The translations under genes and the position numbers were made by a program. From Sphingomonadaceae bacterium (GTDB lineage: Bacteria; Pseudomonadota; Alphaproteobacteria; Sphingomonadales; Sphingomonadaceae): a DNA stretch of 13,837 nucleotides. The notes under the pieces are model-generated. The model had not been told where the DNA came from, did no database searches, and saw only the letters and a program-made list of their open reading frames with translations. The stretch spans positions 1 through 13,837 of the forward strand of contig JACVCM010000084.1 of NCBI GenBank assembly GCA_016742125.1. Reading direction: 5' to 3'. How positions within the stretch are numbered: the first letter of the stretch is position 1; each line of letters starts with the position of its first letter. This document shows, in pieces, positions 7,051 to 13,430 of the stretch.

Positions 7051-7795
7051 AAGTCACTGGCTTGGGCGGAGATGCGGGGGGCGGTACGGCAGGTTCGGTC
7101 GCCGGCGGAGTTACCATGATTGGCGGCGCAGGCGTCGGTTCCGGCTGCGGTTCCGCCCGCTTGACGGGCGTAGACACATCGCGGAGGACCACAACCTCTT
7201 GCGCCATTTGCGTTATGCCATACAGGGCCTTGGCGAAGGCGTGCGGCAGACGGATGCAGCCATGCGATGCCGGATAGCCGGGAACATGTCCGCCATGTAT
7301 TGCAATGCCATCCCACGTCAGCCGCTGCATGAATGGCATCGGGGCATTGCTGTACAGGTTGGACTTGTGGTCGATATTCTTCTGAAGGATATTGAATATC
7401 CCGGTCGGGGTCTCTTTGCCCTTTTTGCCAGCGGAAATCGTGCTGAAGCCGATCAACTCGTCATTCTGGAATACATACATCCGCTGAATGTCGAGCACCG
7501 CAACGATCCTGAGCGGCCCTTGGTAGCTATCGCGTTTTTCCCATACAAACTCCCCGGGCTTGAGGGCGTCTACCGGCCCTTTCTTTTTAACCACCTTGGG
7601 CGCGGGCGCGGGAACGGGAATCTCTGGCTCCACCACAGGGGTCAAAGGCTTGTTCACGGGGGGTTCCGCCGGAAGGACAGGCGGCTGGACTCCGGTACCT
7701 GGCTTGAAAACCGGTTGGGCCTGGGCCAGCAACGGCACCGAAAATACAAGCAACATCTTCGCCATCAATAAGCGGATGCTGTGTCGAAACGTCAT
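7049..7795 (-). CDS. L,D-transpeptidase (YkuD domain), Sec-exported
   Basis: 248 residues from the chosen start. The Sec signal peptide has basic FRHSIR, a hydrophobic core (about 10-24) and cleavage after AQA (26). A Pro-rich linker (28-68) leads to the YkuD domain (about 94-206). The catalytic signature is IHGGHVPGYPASHGCIRLP (166-184), with nucleophile Cys180 and His178, plus Arg182. A second Pro/Ala-rich tail (214-248) follows. Such enzymes make 3-3 peptidoglycan cross-links or attach proteins to the wall in the periplasm. The linkers suggest the domain is held away from its anchor. I chose the ATG at 7795 because AGGGG lies 6 bases upstream and the signal peptide then begins properly; an upstream in-frame ATG at 7834 lacks a good ribosome site. 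It is divergent from a second transpeptidase of another family. Confidence 0.92.
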   Translation of the reverse strand: MTFRHSIRLLMAKMLLVFSVPLLAQAQPVFKPGTGVQPPVLPAEPPVNKPLTPVVEPEIPVPAPAPKVVKKKGPVDALKPGEFVWEKRDSYQGPLRIVAVLDIQRMYVFQNDELIGFSTISAGKKGKETPTGIFNILQKNIDHKSNLYSNAPMPFMQRLTWDGIAIHGGHVPGYPASHGCIRLPHAFAKALYGITQMAQEVVVLRDVSTPVKRAEPQPEPTPAPPIMVTPPATEPAVPPPASPPKPVT

Positions 7796-7801
7796 GAAAT
7801 G

Positions 7802-7806
7802 CCCCT
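7802..7806 (-). promoter_or_regulatory. Shine-Dalgarno AGGGG deciding the YkuD start
   Basis: On the minus strand AGGGG ends 6 bases before the ATG at 7793-7795. It would lie inside the coding sequence if translation began at the upstream ATG (7832-7834), so it favours the shorter protein. Confidence 0.6.
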
Positions 7807-7971
7807 GAAAGCTGAGGATACGGCCTGCGACCATGTTCTATATCCAAAATCATATAGCAGCGCGGTCCCGCCATTTCGACCCCAAAATTCGCGACAGGCC
7901 GGATGGCTTTTGCGCCCAATAGGCAGATTTAAGGCTTTTGGTAACCCGCAGACGGCATTATCTACCTTGCA

Positions 7972-8604
7972 ATGGAATATCTGGGGCGTCGGGAATTTTT
8001 CAAAGTCGCGGTGGCGGGCATGGCGCTGGCCGGAACCCCCGCAATTGCCCGCGACATCGTCTTTGTGCCGGGAACCGGGACGCCAGCATCATCCGGCTTG
8101 TCTCCGCTGCTCCTAAACCGCGCAAAGGCCGCACTGGAAATCCACAAGAAGCGTATCCGCAATCATGATTTGCTGGCAATCGCGGACTTCTCCCGTGCGT
8201 CACGCGATCCCCGGTTTCACATCGTCGACCTGCGAAGTGGCCAGTCTACTGCCCTTCTTGTTGCCCATGGCAAGGGTTCGGACCCGTCCCACAGCGGCTG
8301 GGTTCAGCATTTTTCAAATCAGCCGGGGTCGGAAGCCACATCGGCAGGCAGCTATTTGGTCGGCGGCACCTATTTTGGCCAATATGGCGAGTCACGCCGT
8401 CTCATCGGGCTGGAGCCCGAAAACGACCAGGCGGAAAACCGCGCCATTGTCATTCATCCGGCATGGTATGTCAGCCAGTCGCTGATCGCCGAGCAGGGCA
8501 AGATTGGCCGGAGCCAGGGTTGCTTCGCCTTTGCCCAGGCCGACATCAGGCAGGTACTGGAACGCGTTGCGCCTGGCACTCTGCTATACGCAGGTAAGGC
8601 CTAG
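7972..8604 (+). CDS. Murein L,D-transpeptidase catalytic-domain protein (YkuD_2), Tat-type signal
   Basis: 210 residues. The N-terminus GRREFFKVAVAGMALAGTP is a twin-arginine signal (Arg6-Arg7, then xFFK and a hydrophobic stretch) with likely cleavage after AIA at 27. The mature domain carries the markers of the murein L,D-transpeptidase catalytic family (PF13645): a strand FHIVDLRSG (82-90), VAHGKGS (97-103), TSAGSYLVGGTYFGQYG (123-139), the catalytic His162 in VIHPAWYVS and the nucleophile Cys184 in IGRSQGCFAF. It probably acts on peptidoglycan in the periplasm. No Shine-Dalgarno precedes the ATG (the bases before it read ctaccttgca), so initiation may be leaderless or weak. It is divergent from the YkuD protein and converges with sodC, sharing the CTAG at 8601-8604 that holds both stop codons. 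Confidence 0.88.
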   Translation: MEYLGRREFFKVAVAGMALAGTPAIARDIVFVPGTGTPASSGLSPLLLNRAKAALEIHKKRIRNHDLLAIADFSRASRDPRFHIVDLRSGQSTALLVAHGKGSDPSHSGWVQHFSNQPGSEATSAGSYLVGGTYFGQYGESRRLIGLEPENDQAENRAIVIHPAWYVSQSLIAEQGKIGRSQGCFAFAQADIRQVLERVAPGTLLYAGKA

Positions 8605-9137
8605 CTCCGGTTTCCGGATTTAAACACACCGCATATGATGCGCTTACCGCTATTACCGGTGGGGTCGGTCCGGTAATCGTCGGCTTTCTCGTGAATAATC
8701 AGTGCCGCCCCATCGGCGTCCAGCAACCCGTCCGCACCTTCGATCATTAGATCGTCTATCCGTTGCTCTAGCGTGAATTTCCGATCTGCGCCCGCTACTA
8801 TATTGGGTAAATCGCCCTTGTGCGCTCCCATCGGATTGTCGCGGCCATGCTGCTTCATAGCTGGATTCCAGTGACCGCCGGCGGACGTGAATTCCGGGCC
8901 TTCGCACTTGCCGACCGCATGAATATGCATTCCGAAAGTTCCTTGGGTGGGTACTTCGCCCGCCAGGCTTAAAAAGGTGCCATCGCTCCGCTTCGATATT
9001 GTCGCGACACCTGCCCATGAACCATCGGCACGCGCCAGATCTGCAGTAACGACTTCGGACACGGTGGACCTGTCAGCCGTCGTCATCGCGCACGCAGATA
9101 TAAAAGGAATCATCAGCAACGGAACGAATTTGCGCAT
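8601..9137 (-). CDS. sodC: Cu/Zn superoxide dismutase, lipoprotein
   Basis: 178 residues; converts superoxide to hydrogen peroxide and oxygen in the cell envelope. The signal peptide ends in the lipobox ISAC (Cys16), so it should be lipid-anchored; the residue after Cys is Ala, consistent with the outer membrane. All expected metal ligands are present: His71, His73 and His149 for copper, bridging His89 in AGGHWNP, and His97, His106 and Asp109 for zinc. Cys78 and Cys169 form the usual disulfide, and Arg166 (GKRIICG) is the superoxide-guiding arginine. The start at 9137 is chosen for AGGAG 6 bases upstream and because it places the lipoprotein signal at the N-terminus; a longer open frame to 9269 would bury it and overlap serB. 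A promoter and an inverted repeat lie just upstream. Confidence 0.94.
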   Translation of the reverse strand: MRKFVPLLMIPFISACAMTTADRSTVSEVVTADLARADGSWAGVATISKRSDGTFLSLAGEVPTQGTFGMHIHAVGKCEGPEFTSAGGHWNPAMKQHGRDNPMGAHKGDLPNIVAGADRKFTLEQRIDDLMIEGADGLLDADGAALIIHEKADDYRTDPTGNSGKRIICGVFKSGNRS

Positions 9138-9143
9138 CTTGGT

Positions 9144-9148
9144 CTCCT
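9144..9148 (-). promoter_or_regulatory. Shine-Dalgarno AGGAG deciding the sodC start
   Basis: AGGAG on the minus strand with a 6-base spacer to the ATG at 9135-9137. It supports the lipoprotein start rather than the upstream in-frame start at 9269. Confidence 0.75.
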
Positions 9149-9166
9149 GCCTTTTTTGATAACTCT

Positions 9167-9195
9167 CCGGATGATAGGCATAACCGGGCATCCGG
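9167..9195. promoter_or_regulatory. Inverted repeat CCGGATG-N15-CATCCGG at the sodC promoter
   Basis: CCGGATG (9167-9173) and its exact reverse complement CATCCGG (9189-9195) are 22 bases apart centre to centre, about two helical turns. One arm overlaps the predicted -10 and the other the predicted -35. The geometry suits a dimeric repressor, but no regulator can be named from the sequence. Confidence 0.4.
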
Positions 9196-9198
9196 CAA
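9171..9198 (-). promoter_or_regulatory. Putative sodC promoter
   Basis: On the minus strand, TTGCCG (9193-9198) and TATCAT (9171-9176) are 16 bases apart. The -10 matches 5/6. It lies about 33 bases before the sodC ATG, in the 94-base gap after serB. Confidence 0.45.
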
Positions 9199-9231
9199 TT
9201 TGTTTCGACGGAAGGACGGCGAATCTGCGCC

Positions 9232-10122
9232 TCAGTATATCCACTGCCCCTTTGGAACGCCCTGCGCAAATAGCAGAGCGGTCAAATCGCCGTGGCGAAC
9301 GGAAAAACTGGCCGCATCGGCAAGCAGAGGACGGGGATGATAGGCCGCCCCCATTCCGCCGCCGGCTACTGCAGCGGATAGCATGGGCAGATCGTTCGCA
9401 CCGTCCCCCACTGCGAGAGCCGATGACATCGTCAAGCTCTGTGCCGCCACCGCGGCTTCCAGCACAGCGCGTTTCGTGCCTGCATCGACTATCTCGCCTT
9501 GCAGCGCCCCCGTCAGCTTGCCGCCCGCAATTTCAAGAACATTTGCATGTACTTCGGCAAGACCTATTGTTTTGGCGACTGGCCCGGTGAAACTTGTAAA
9601 GCCGCCAGATACCAGCACGGTGTGCGCACCCCATCCCGCCATCGTGCGCACCAGTGTTTCTGCGCCCGGCATCGGGCGAACGCGCTCCTCCAGGCATTGC
9701 GAGATCACTTCTGCGCGAAGACCGGCCAGCAACGCCACCCGGGCCCGGAGTGCTTCGGCAAAATCAAGTTCACCAGCCATTGCGCGTTCGGTGATTGCAG
9801 CAATTTCCGGTTTTATCCCGGCATAATCGGCCAGTTCGTCGATACATTCGACGGTGATCATCGTGCTGTCCATGTCGGAAACCAGAAGCATTTTGCGGCG
9901 ACTCTCTGCCGACTGGACCGCGATATCGAAATGGGATTCCATCGGTTTCAGCGCTTCTCGCGCTGCCGCCAAACCGCCGTCGAATGTAATGTCGAACACC
10001 AGTTCGGCCTCGATCCACTCACGGTGGCCGGGGGTGCAACCGGCAGCCACCAGACGATCGCAGGCTTCGGAAATTGTTCCGCTGTCGGCGCGTTCTGCTG
10101 CTATCAACGTGGCAATGGGCAT
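9232..10122 (-). CDS. serB: Phosphoserine phosphatase
   Basis: A 296-residue HAD-superfamily enzyme that removes phosphate from O-phospho-L-serine, the last step of serine synthesis. The N-terminal 75 residues form the small regulatory-type domain seen in longer bacterial SerB proteins. The catalytic core starts with the DxDST motif VSDMDSTMI (81-89; nucleophile Asp83, acid/base Asp85), followed by VECIDELADYAG (91-102). Then come VSGGFTSF (171-178; motif II serine and glycines), a lysine in GTKRAV (motif III) and AVGDGANDLPML (237-248; magnesium-binding aspartates). The ATG at 10122 has AGGA about 6 bases upstream and gives the expected N-terminus; the open frame continues upstream over miaA but without family similarity. 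It is head-to-head with miaA, the two start regions overlapping by 8 bases, and is followed after 109 bases by sodC's promoter region and sodC on the same strand. Confidence 0.95.
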   Translation of the reverse strand: MPIATLIAAERADSGTISEACDRLVAAGCTPGHREWIEAELVFDITFDGGLAAAREALKPMESHFDIAVQSAESRRKMLLVSDMDSTMITVECIDELADYAGIKPEIAAITERAMAGELDFAEALRARVALLAGLRAEVISQCLEERVRPMPGAETLVRTMAGWGAHTVLVSGGFTSFTGPVAKTIGLAEVHANVLEIAGGKLTGALQGEIVDAGTKRAVLEAAVAAQSLTMSSALAVGDGANDLPMLSAAVAGGGMGAAYHPRPLLADAASFSVRHGDLTALLFAQGVPKGQWIY

Positions 10123-11059
10123 CGCGAATCCTGAGATAAAGCCGAAAAAGGCGCTGGGGCTTATTGCGGGTCCGACCGCCAGCGGCAAGACGGCATTGGC
10201 GCTACATCTGGCTAAATCACACAATATTGTGATTATCAACGCGGATAGTGCGCAAGTTTATTCCGATTTGCCCGTGCTAAGCGCGCAGCCAACGCCTGAA
10301 GAGCAGGCTTCCGCACAGCACCGGCTATTCGGATATCTTGACGGTTCGGAACCCTGTTCGGCGGCGCGATGGGCGGCAGACGCCAAAATCGCGATTGAGG
10401 AGGCGCATGCTGGGGGCGCGACACCATTTGTGGTTGGCGGCACCGGATTGTATATGCGCACATTGCTGGACGGCATTGCGCCGATACCTCATATCGATCC
10501 AGCGTTGCGCGCTACCATCCGCAAGCTTCCGGCTGCCCAGGCTTACACGCAATTGCAGCGTAGAGACCCTGCGGCGGCAGCCAGGCTCGCCCCGACCGAC
10601 AGCAGCCGGATTGCCCGCGCGCTCGAAGTAGTTGAATGTACGGGCCGGAGCATAACAGAATGGCGCACTGAAAAGGTTGGAGGGATAGCTGACCAGGTTG
10701 CGTTAAACCCTTTGCTCCTACTTCCCCCCCGCGATTGGCTTTACGCGCGCTGCGACGCCCGGTTCGAAGCGATGATGGCAGGTGGTGCGATCGATGAAGT
10801 CAAAGCGCTGCTGGCGCGCGGCTTGCCGGACGATGCGCCTGTTATGCGCGCAATCGGCGTTCCCGAAATCTCGGATCTGCTGGCGCGGAATATCGACCGC
10901 AGCGAGGCTTTGGCCCTCGGTAAAATCGCTACCCGGCAGTATGCCAAGCGACAGTTTACCTGGTTCCGAAATCAGGCACCGATACATTGGTGCCGCTGGA
11001 GTGAAGAGATAAATGACTCCTTTATCGCTAAAATTGAAACTATATTTCAATATTTATAG
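10115..11059 (+). CDS. miaA: tRNA dimethylallyltransferase
   Basis: 314 residues. Transfers a dimethylallyl group from dimethylallyl pyrophosphate to N6 of A37 in tRNAs reading UNN codons, improving decoding fidelity. The P-loop GPTASGKT is at 19-26, followed by INADSAQVYSDLPVLSAQPT (41-60), which holds the general-base aspartate (Asp44). Downstream are the VVGGTGLYMR strand, DSSRIARALEVVECTGRSI, DAPVMRAIGVPEI, and a C-terminal KIATRQYAKRQFTWFRNQ, all standard for MiaA. I chose the ATG at 10115 because it lies directly before the P-loop strand and no later ATG, GTG or TTG is in frame before the P-loop. It has no clear Shine-Dalgarno, and GTG at 10109 is an alternative. An upstream frame to 9854 is antisense to serB and not part of the gene. 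The ilvB promoter begins right at its stop. Confidence 0.94.
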   Translation: MGIANPEIKPKKALGLIAGPTASGKTALALHLAKSHNIVIINADSAQVYSDLPVLSAQPTPEEQASAQHRLFGYLDGSEPCSAARWAADAKIAIEEAHAGGATPFVVGGTGLYMRTLLDGIAPIPHIDPALRATIRKLPAAQAYTQLQRRDPAAAARLAPTDSSRIARALEVVECTGRSITEWRTEKVGGIADQVALNPLLLLPPRDWLYARCDARFEAMMAGGAIDEVKALLARGLPDDAPVMRAIGVPEISDLLARNIDRSEALALGKIATRQYAKRQFTWFRNQAPIHWCRWSEEINDSFIAKIETIFQYL

Positions 11060-11088
11060 TTGACACATCATTTTGTAATCATTAGCCA
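11060..11088 (+). promoter_or_regulatory. Putative promoter of the ilvBNC operon
   Basis: A consensus TTGACA (11060-11065) starts at the base after the miaA stop, 17 bases before TAGCCA (11083-11088). The region just upstream (11033-11059) is very A/T-rich, as an UP-like element would be. The -10 is weak (T-A present, final T missing). It leaves a leader of about 60 bases before the ilvB GTG. Confidence 0.45.
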
Positions 11089-11106
11089 GCCCGCTCTTGC
11101 GAACCC

Positions 11107-11121
11107 TGTTGCGCTGCAACA
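11107..11121 (+). promoter_or_regulatory. Small perfect inverted repeat in the ilvB leader
   Basis: TGTTGC (11107-11112), three bases, GCAACA (11116-11121). It could be a short RNA hairpin or a compact operator. No T-run follows and no convincing leader peptide rich in Ile, Val or Leu codons is visible, so a classical attenuator is not supported. Confidence 0.3.
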
Positions 11122-11154
11122 TAGGTCCTCAGCTTCTGAACCAAGGATGGAATA

Positions 11155-12897
11155 GTGCCCGAAAAATCCGGTGCCGAGATATTGATAGACTGCCTGCTCG
11201 AGCAGGGTGTGGATACCGTGTTCGGTTACCCCGGCGGCGCCGTGCTGCCCATTTACGATGCGCTTTTCCAGCAGAAGAAAATCCGCCATGTCCTCGTCCG
11301 TCACGAAGCTGGCGCCGCGCACGCTGCGGAAGGCTATGCGCGGTCGACCGGCAAGCCCGGCGTGGTTCTTGTGACGTCCGGCCCGGGCGCCACCAACGCC
11401 GTTACCGGCATTGCCGACGCATTTCTCGATTCAATCCCGTTAGTGGTGCTGACCGGTCAGGTGGCAACGACGCTGATCGGCTCTGACGCCTTTCAGGAAG
11501 CCGACACTGTCGGCATTACCCGGCACTGTTCGAAACATAATTATCTCGTCAAGGATCCGGCAGACCTTGCCGCGACAGTGCGCGAGGCATTTACAATCGC
11601 TACCAAGGGGCGCCCCGGACCTGTCGTGATTGATATCCCCAAAAATGTTCAGGTCGCCACTGCGCCGACCGACGTCAAGGGCAATTCGCCCAACCGCTTT
11701 CATCCAGCGCGCGAGGCGGAATATGCGGCGATCAATCAGGCGGTCGAACTTCTCGCCAAAGCAAAAGCGCCGATCCTTTATACCGGCGGCGGCGTCATCA
11801 ACTCTGGTCCTGATGCCAGCGCGGCCTTGCGCGAACTGGCCGAACTCACCGGCGCGCCGGTCACCTCGACGCTGATGGGGCTTGGCGCCTACCCGGCCTC
11901 AAGCGAGGCCTGGCTCGGTATGCTGGGGATGCACGGGACTTACGAAGCCAATATGGCGATGAACCAGTGTGACGTGATGTTCTGCCTTGGCGCGCGGTTT
12001 GACGACCGGATTACAGGCCGTCTCGATGCCTTTTCGCCCGACAGTATCAAGATCCACGTGGATATCGACCGTAGTTCGATCAACAAGACGGTGCGCGTCG
12101 ACCTTCCAATCGTTGCCGATGTGGGCACCGCTATCCGGCAGATGATCGACATATGGAAAGGCCGGAAGGTCAAGCCGCAACCGCTGACGGAATGGTGGTC
12201 GAAGATCGAAGGGTGGCGTTCAGTCCGATGTCTCAATTATCCGGCGAGCAAGTCGGAAATTATGCCGCAATATGCGATCGAACGGCTATACGCGGCAACG
12301 AAGGACAGGGCACCGATAATAACGACGGAGGTCGGTCAGCACCAGATGTGGGCGGCCCAGCATTTCCATTTCGATGCGCCCAACAAATGGCTGACAAGTG
12401 GTGGCCTTGGAACAATGGGCTATGGCCTGCCCGCCGCCGTCGGAGCGCAGATGGGTAACCCCGACGCCCTTGTCATCGACATCGCCGGCGAAGCCTCTAT
12501 CCAGATGAACATTCAGGAAATGGGCACTGCAACGCAATATCGACTGCCGATAAAAATATTCATCCTCAACAACGAATGGATGGGCATGGTGCGACAGTGG
12601 CAGCAGCTGACCTATGAAAGCCGCTATTCGGAAAGCTATTCGGACAGCCTGCCCGATTTCGTGGCGCTTGCCGAAGCCTATGGCTGGAAAGGCATACGCT
12701 GCGACGATCCGGCAAAGCTGGACGATGCGATCGCTGAAATGCTCGCTTATGACGGGCCGGTGATGTTCGACTGCCGCGTTGCCAAGACGGCGAACTGTTT
12801 CCCGATGGTCCCATCGGGCGCGGCACATACCGAAATGATCCTCCATTCGGACGAGGTTTCCGGCACCATGGACGATGAAGCGAAGGCGCTGGTCTAA
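11155..12897 (+). CDS. ilvB: Acetolactate synthase large (catalytic) subunit
   Basis: A 580-residue thiamine-diphosphate and FAD enzyme; condenses two pyruvates (or pyruvate and 2-ketobutyrate) in the first common step of valine, leucine and isoleucine synthesis. The N-terminal TPP-binding domain has GYPGGAVLPIYDAL (24-37) and catalytic Glu51 in RHEAGAAHAAEGYAR. The central FAD domain spans about 190-340, including LGARFDDRITGRLDAF (278-293). The C-terminal TPP-pyrophosphate domain carries the GDG-type motif as GEAS (445-448), ending in LNNEWMGMVRQWQQ (471-484). The start is GTG at 11155 with AAGGA 7 bases upstream; the ATG at 11146 is closed at once by TAG. The stop overlaps the ilvN ATG in TAATG, indicating translational coupling. 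A glutamate in place of the usual motif aspartate appears normal for sphingomonads as I recall them. Confidence 0.96.
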   Translation: MPEKSGAEILIDCLLEQGVDTVFGYPGGAVLPIYDALFQQKKIRHVLVRHEAGAAHAAEGYARSTGKPGVVLVTSGPGATNAVTGIADAFLDSIPLVVLTGQVATTLIGSDAFQEADTVGITRHCSKHNYLVKDPADLAATVREAFTIATKGRPGPVVIDIPKNVQVATAPTDVKGNSPNRFHPAREAEYAAINQAVELLAKAKAPILYTGGGVINSGPDASAALRELAELTGAPVTSTLMGLGAYPASSEAWLGMLGMHGTYEANMAMNQCDVMFCLGARFDDRITGRLDAFSPDSIKIHVDIDRSSINKTVRVDLPIVADVGTAIRQMIDIWKGRKVKPQPLTEWWSKIEGWRSVRCLNYPASKSEIMPQYAIERLYAATKDRAPIITTEVGQHQMWAAQHFHFDAPNKWLTSGGLGTMGYGLPAAVGAQMGNPDALVIDIAGEASIQMNIQEMGTATQYRLPIKIFILNNEWMGMVRQWQQLTYESRYSESYSDSLPDFVALAEAYGWKGIRCDDPAKLDDAIAEMLAYDGPVMFDCRVAKTANCFPMVPSGAAHTEMILHSDEVSGTMDDEAKALV

Positions 12898-13412
12898 TGC
12901 ACATAAAGGAAGAGGTATCCGAGCGTCATGTGCTGACACTCACTGTCGATAATGAGGCGGGCACGCTGGCGCGGATTGCCGGAATGTTCACTTCGCGCGG
13001 GTATAATATCGACAGCCTCACGGTGGCGGATATCAGCGAGGATCATGCCACCAGCCGGATCACCATTGTCACCAAGGGCCCGCCTCCGGTGATCGACCAG
13101 ATCATCGCGCAGTGCGAGCGGCTGGTTCCGGTCCACAAGGTGACCGACCTTACCGAAGCCGGACCGCATGTCGAGCGCGAACTGGCGCTGGTCAAGGTCA
13201 GCGGCGCGGGCGACCAGCGCGTCGAGGCGATGCGCCTTGCCGACATCTACCGCGCCCGCGTGATCGATGCGACGGTTAACAGCTTCATCTTCGAAATTAC
13301 CGGCGGCCCTGACAAGATCGACACATTCGTTACATTGATGCGTGAAGTCGGCTTGGTCGAGGTTGGCCGGACGGGCATTGTGGGTCTCATGCGTGGTTCA
13401 GGCGCAAGTTAA
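12897..13412 (+). CDS. ilvN: Acetolactate synthase small (regulatory) subunit
   Basis: 171 residues. It raises the activity of IlvB and confers valine feedback inhibition. The N-terminal ACT domain (about 10-83) has VDNEAGTLARIAGMFTSRGY (17-36) followed by NIDSLTVADI, the effector-binding signature of this family. The C-terminal domain (about 90-168) has RELALVKVSG and VIDATVNSFIFEITGGPDKI (122-141). The ATG shares its A with the ilvB stop (TAATG), so initiation probably depends on ribosomes finishing ilvB; only a weak AAGG lies upstream. The length is typical of alphaproteobacterial IlvN/IlvH (about 160-175). It is followed by ilvC after 18 bases, on the same strand. Confidence 0.96.
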   Translation: MHIKEEVSERHVLTLTVDNEAGTLARIAGMFTSRGYNIDSLTVADISEDHATSRITIVTKGPPPVIDQIIAQCERLVPVHKVTDLTEAGPHVERELALVKVSGAGDQRVEAMRLADIYRARVIDATVNSFIFEITGGPDKIDTFVTLMREVGLVEVGRTGIVGLMRGSGAS

Positions 13413-13430
13413 AAAGGGAAAGCGAATATC

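Noticed and set aside
9138..9269. 44-codon N-terminal extension of sodC
   Set aside because: It would bury the lipoprotein signal and overlap serB; the start at 9137 has a good Shine-Dalgarno.
9854..10114. Upstream extension of miaA by 87 codons
   Set aside because: The extension is antisense to serB's conserved catalytic region and has no MiaA similarity; MiaA normally begins just before the P-loop.
11097..11154. Possible leader peptide from TTG at 11097 before ilvB
   Set aside because: The reading frame runs on into ilvB out of phase, is not rich in Ile, Val or Leu codons in a regulatory cluster, and has no Shine-Dalgarno.
11464..11466. Ala104 in GQVAT of IlvB at a position linked to herbicide resistance in plants
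   Set aside because: Ala (GQVAT) is the normal residue in many bacterial enzymes, including E. coli IlvI as I recall it, so it is not a resistance mutation.
12286..12939. 217-codon minus-strand open frame over ilvB/ilvN
   Set aside because: Antisense to the conserved thiamine-diphosphate domain; no recognisable motif and no ribosome site considered convincing.
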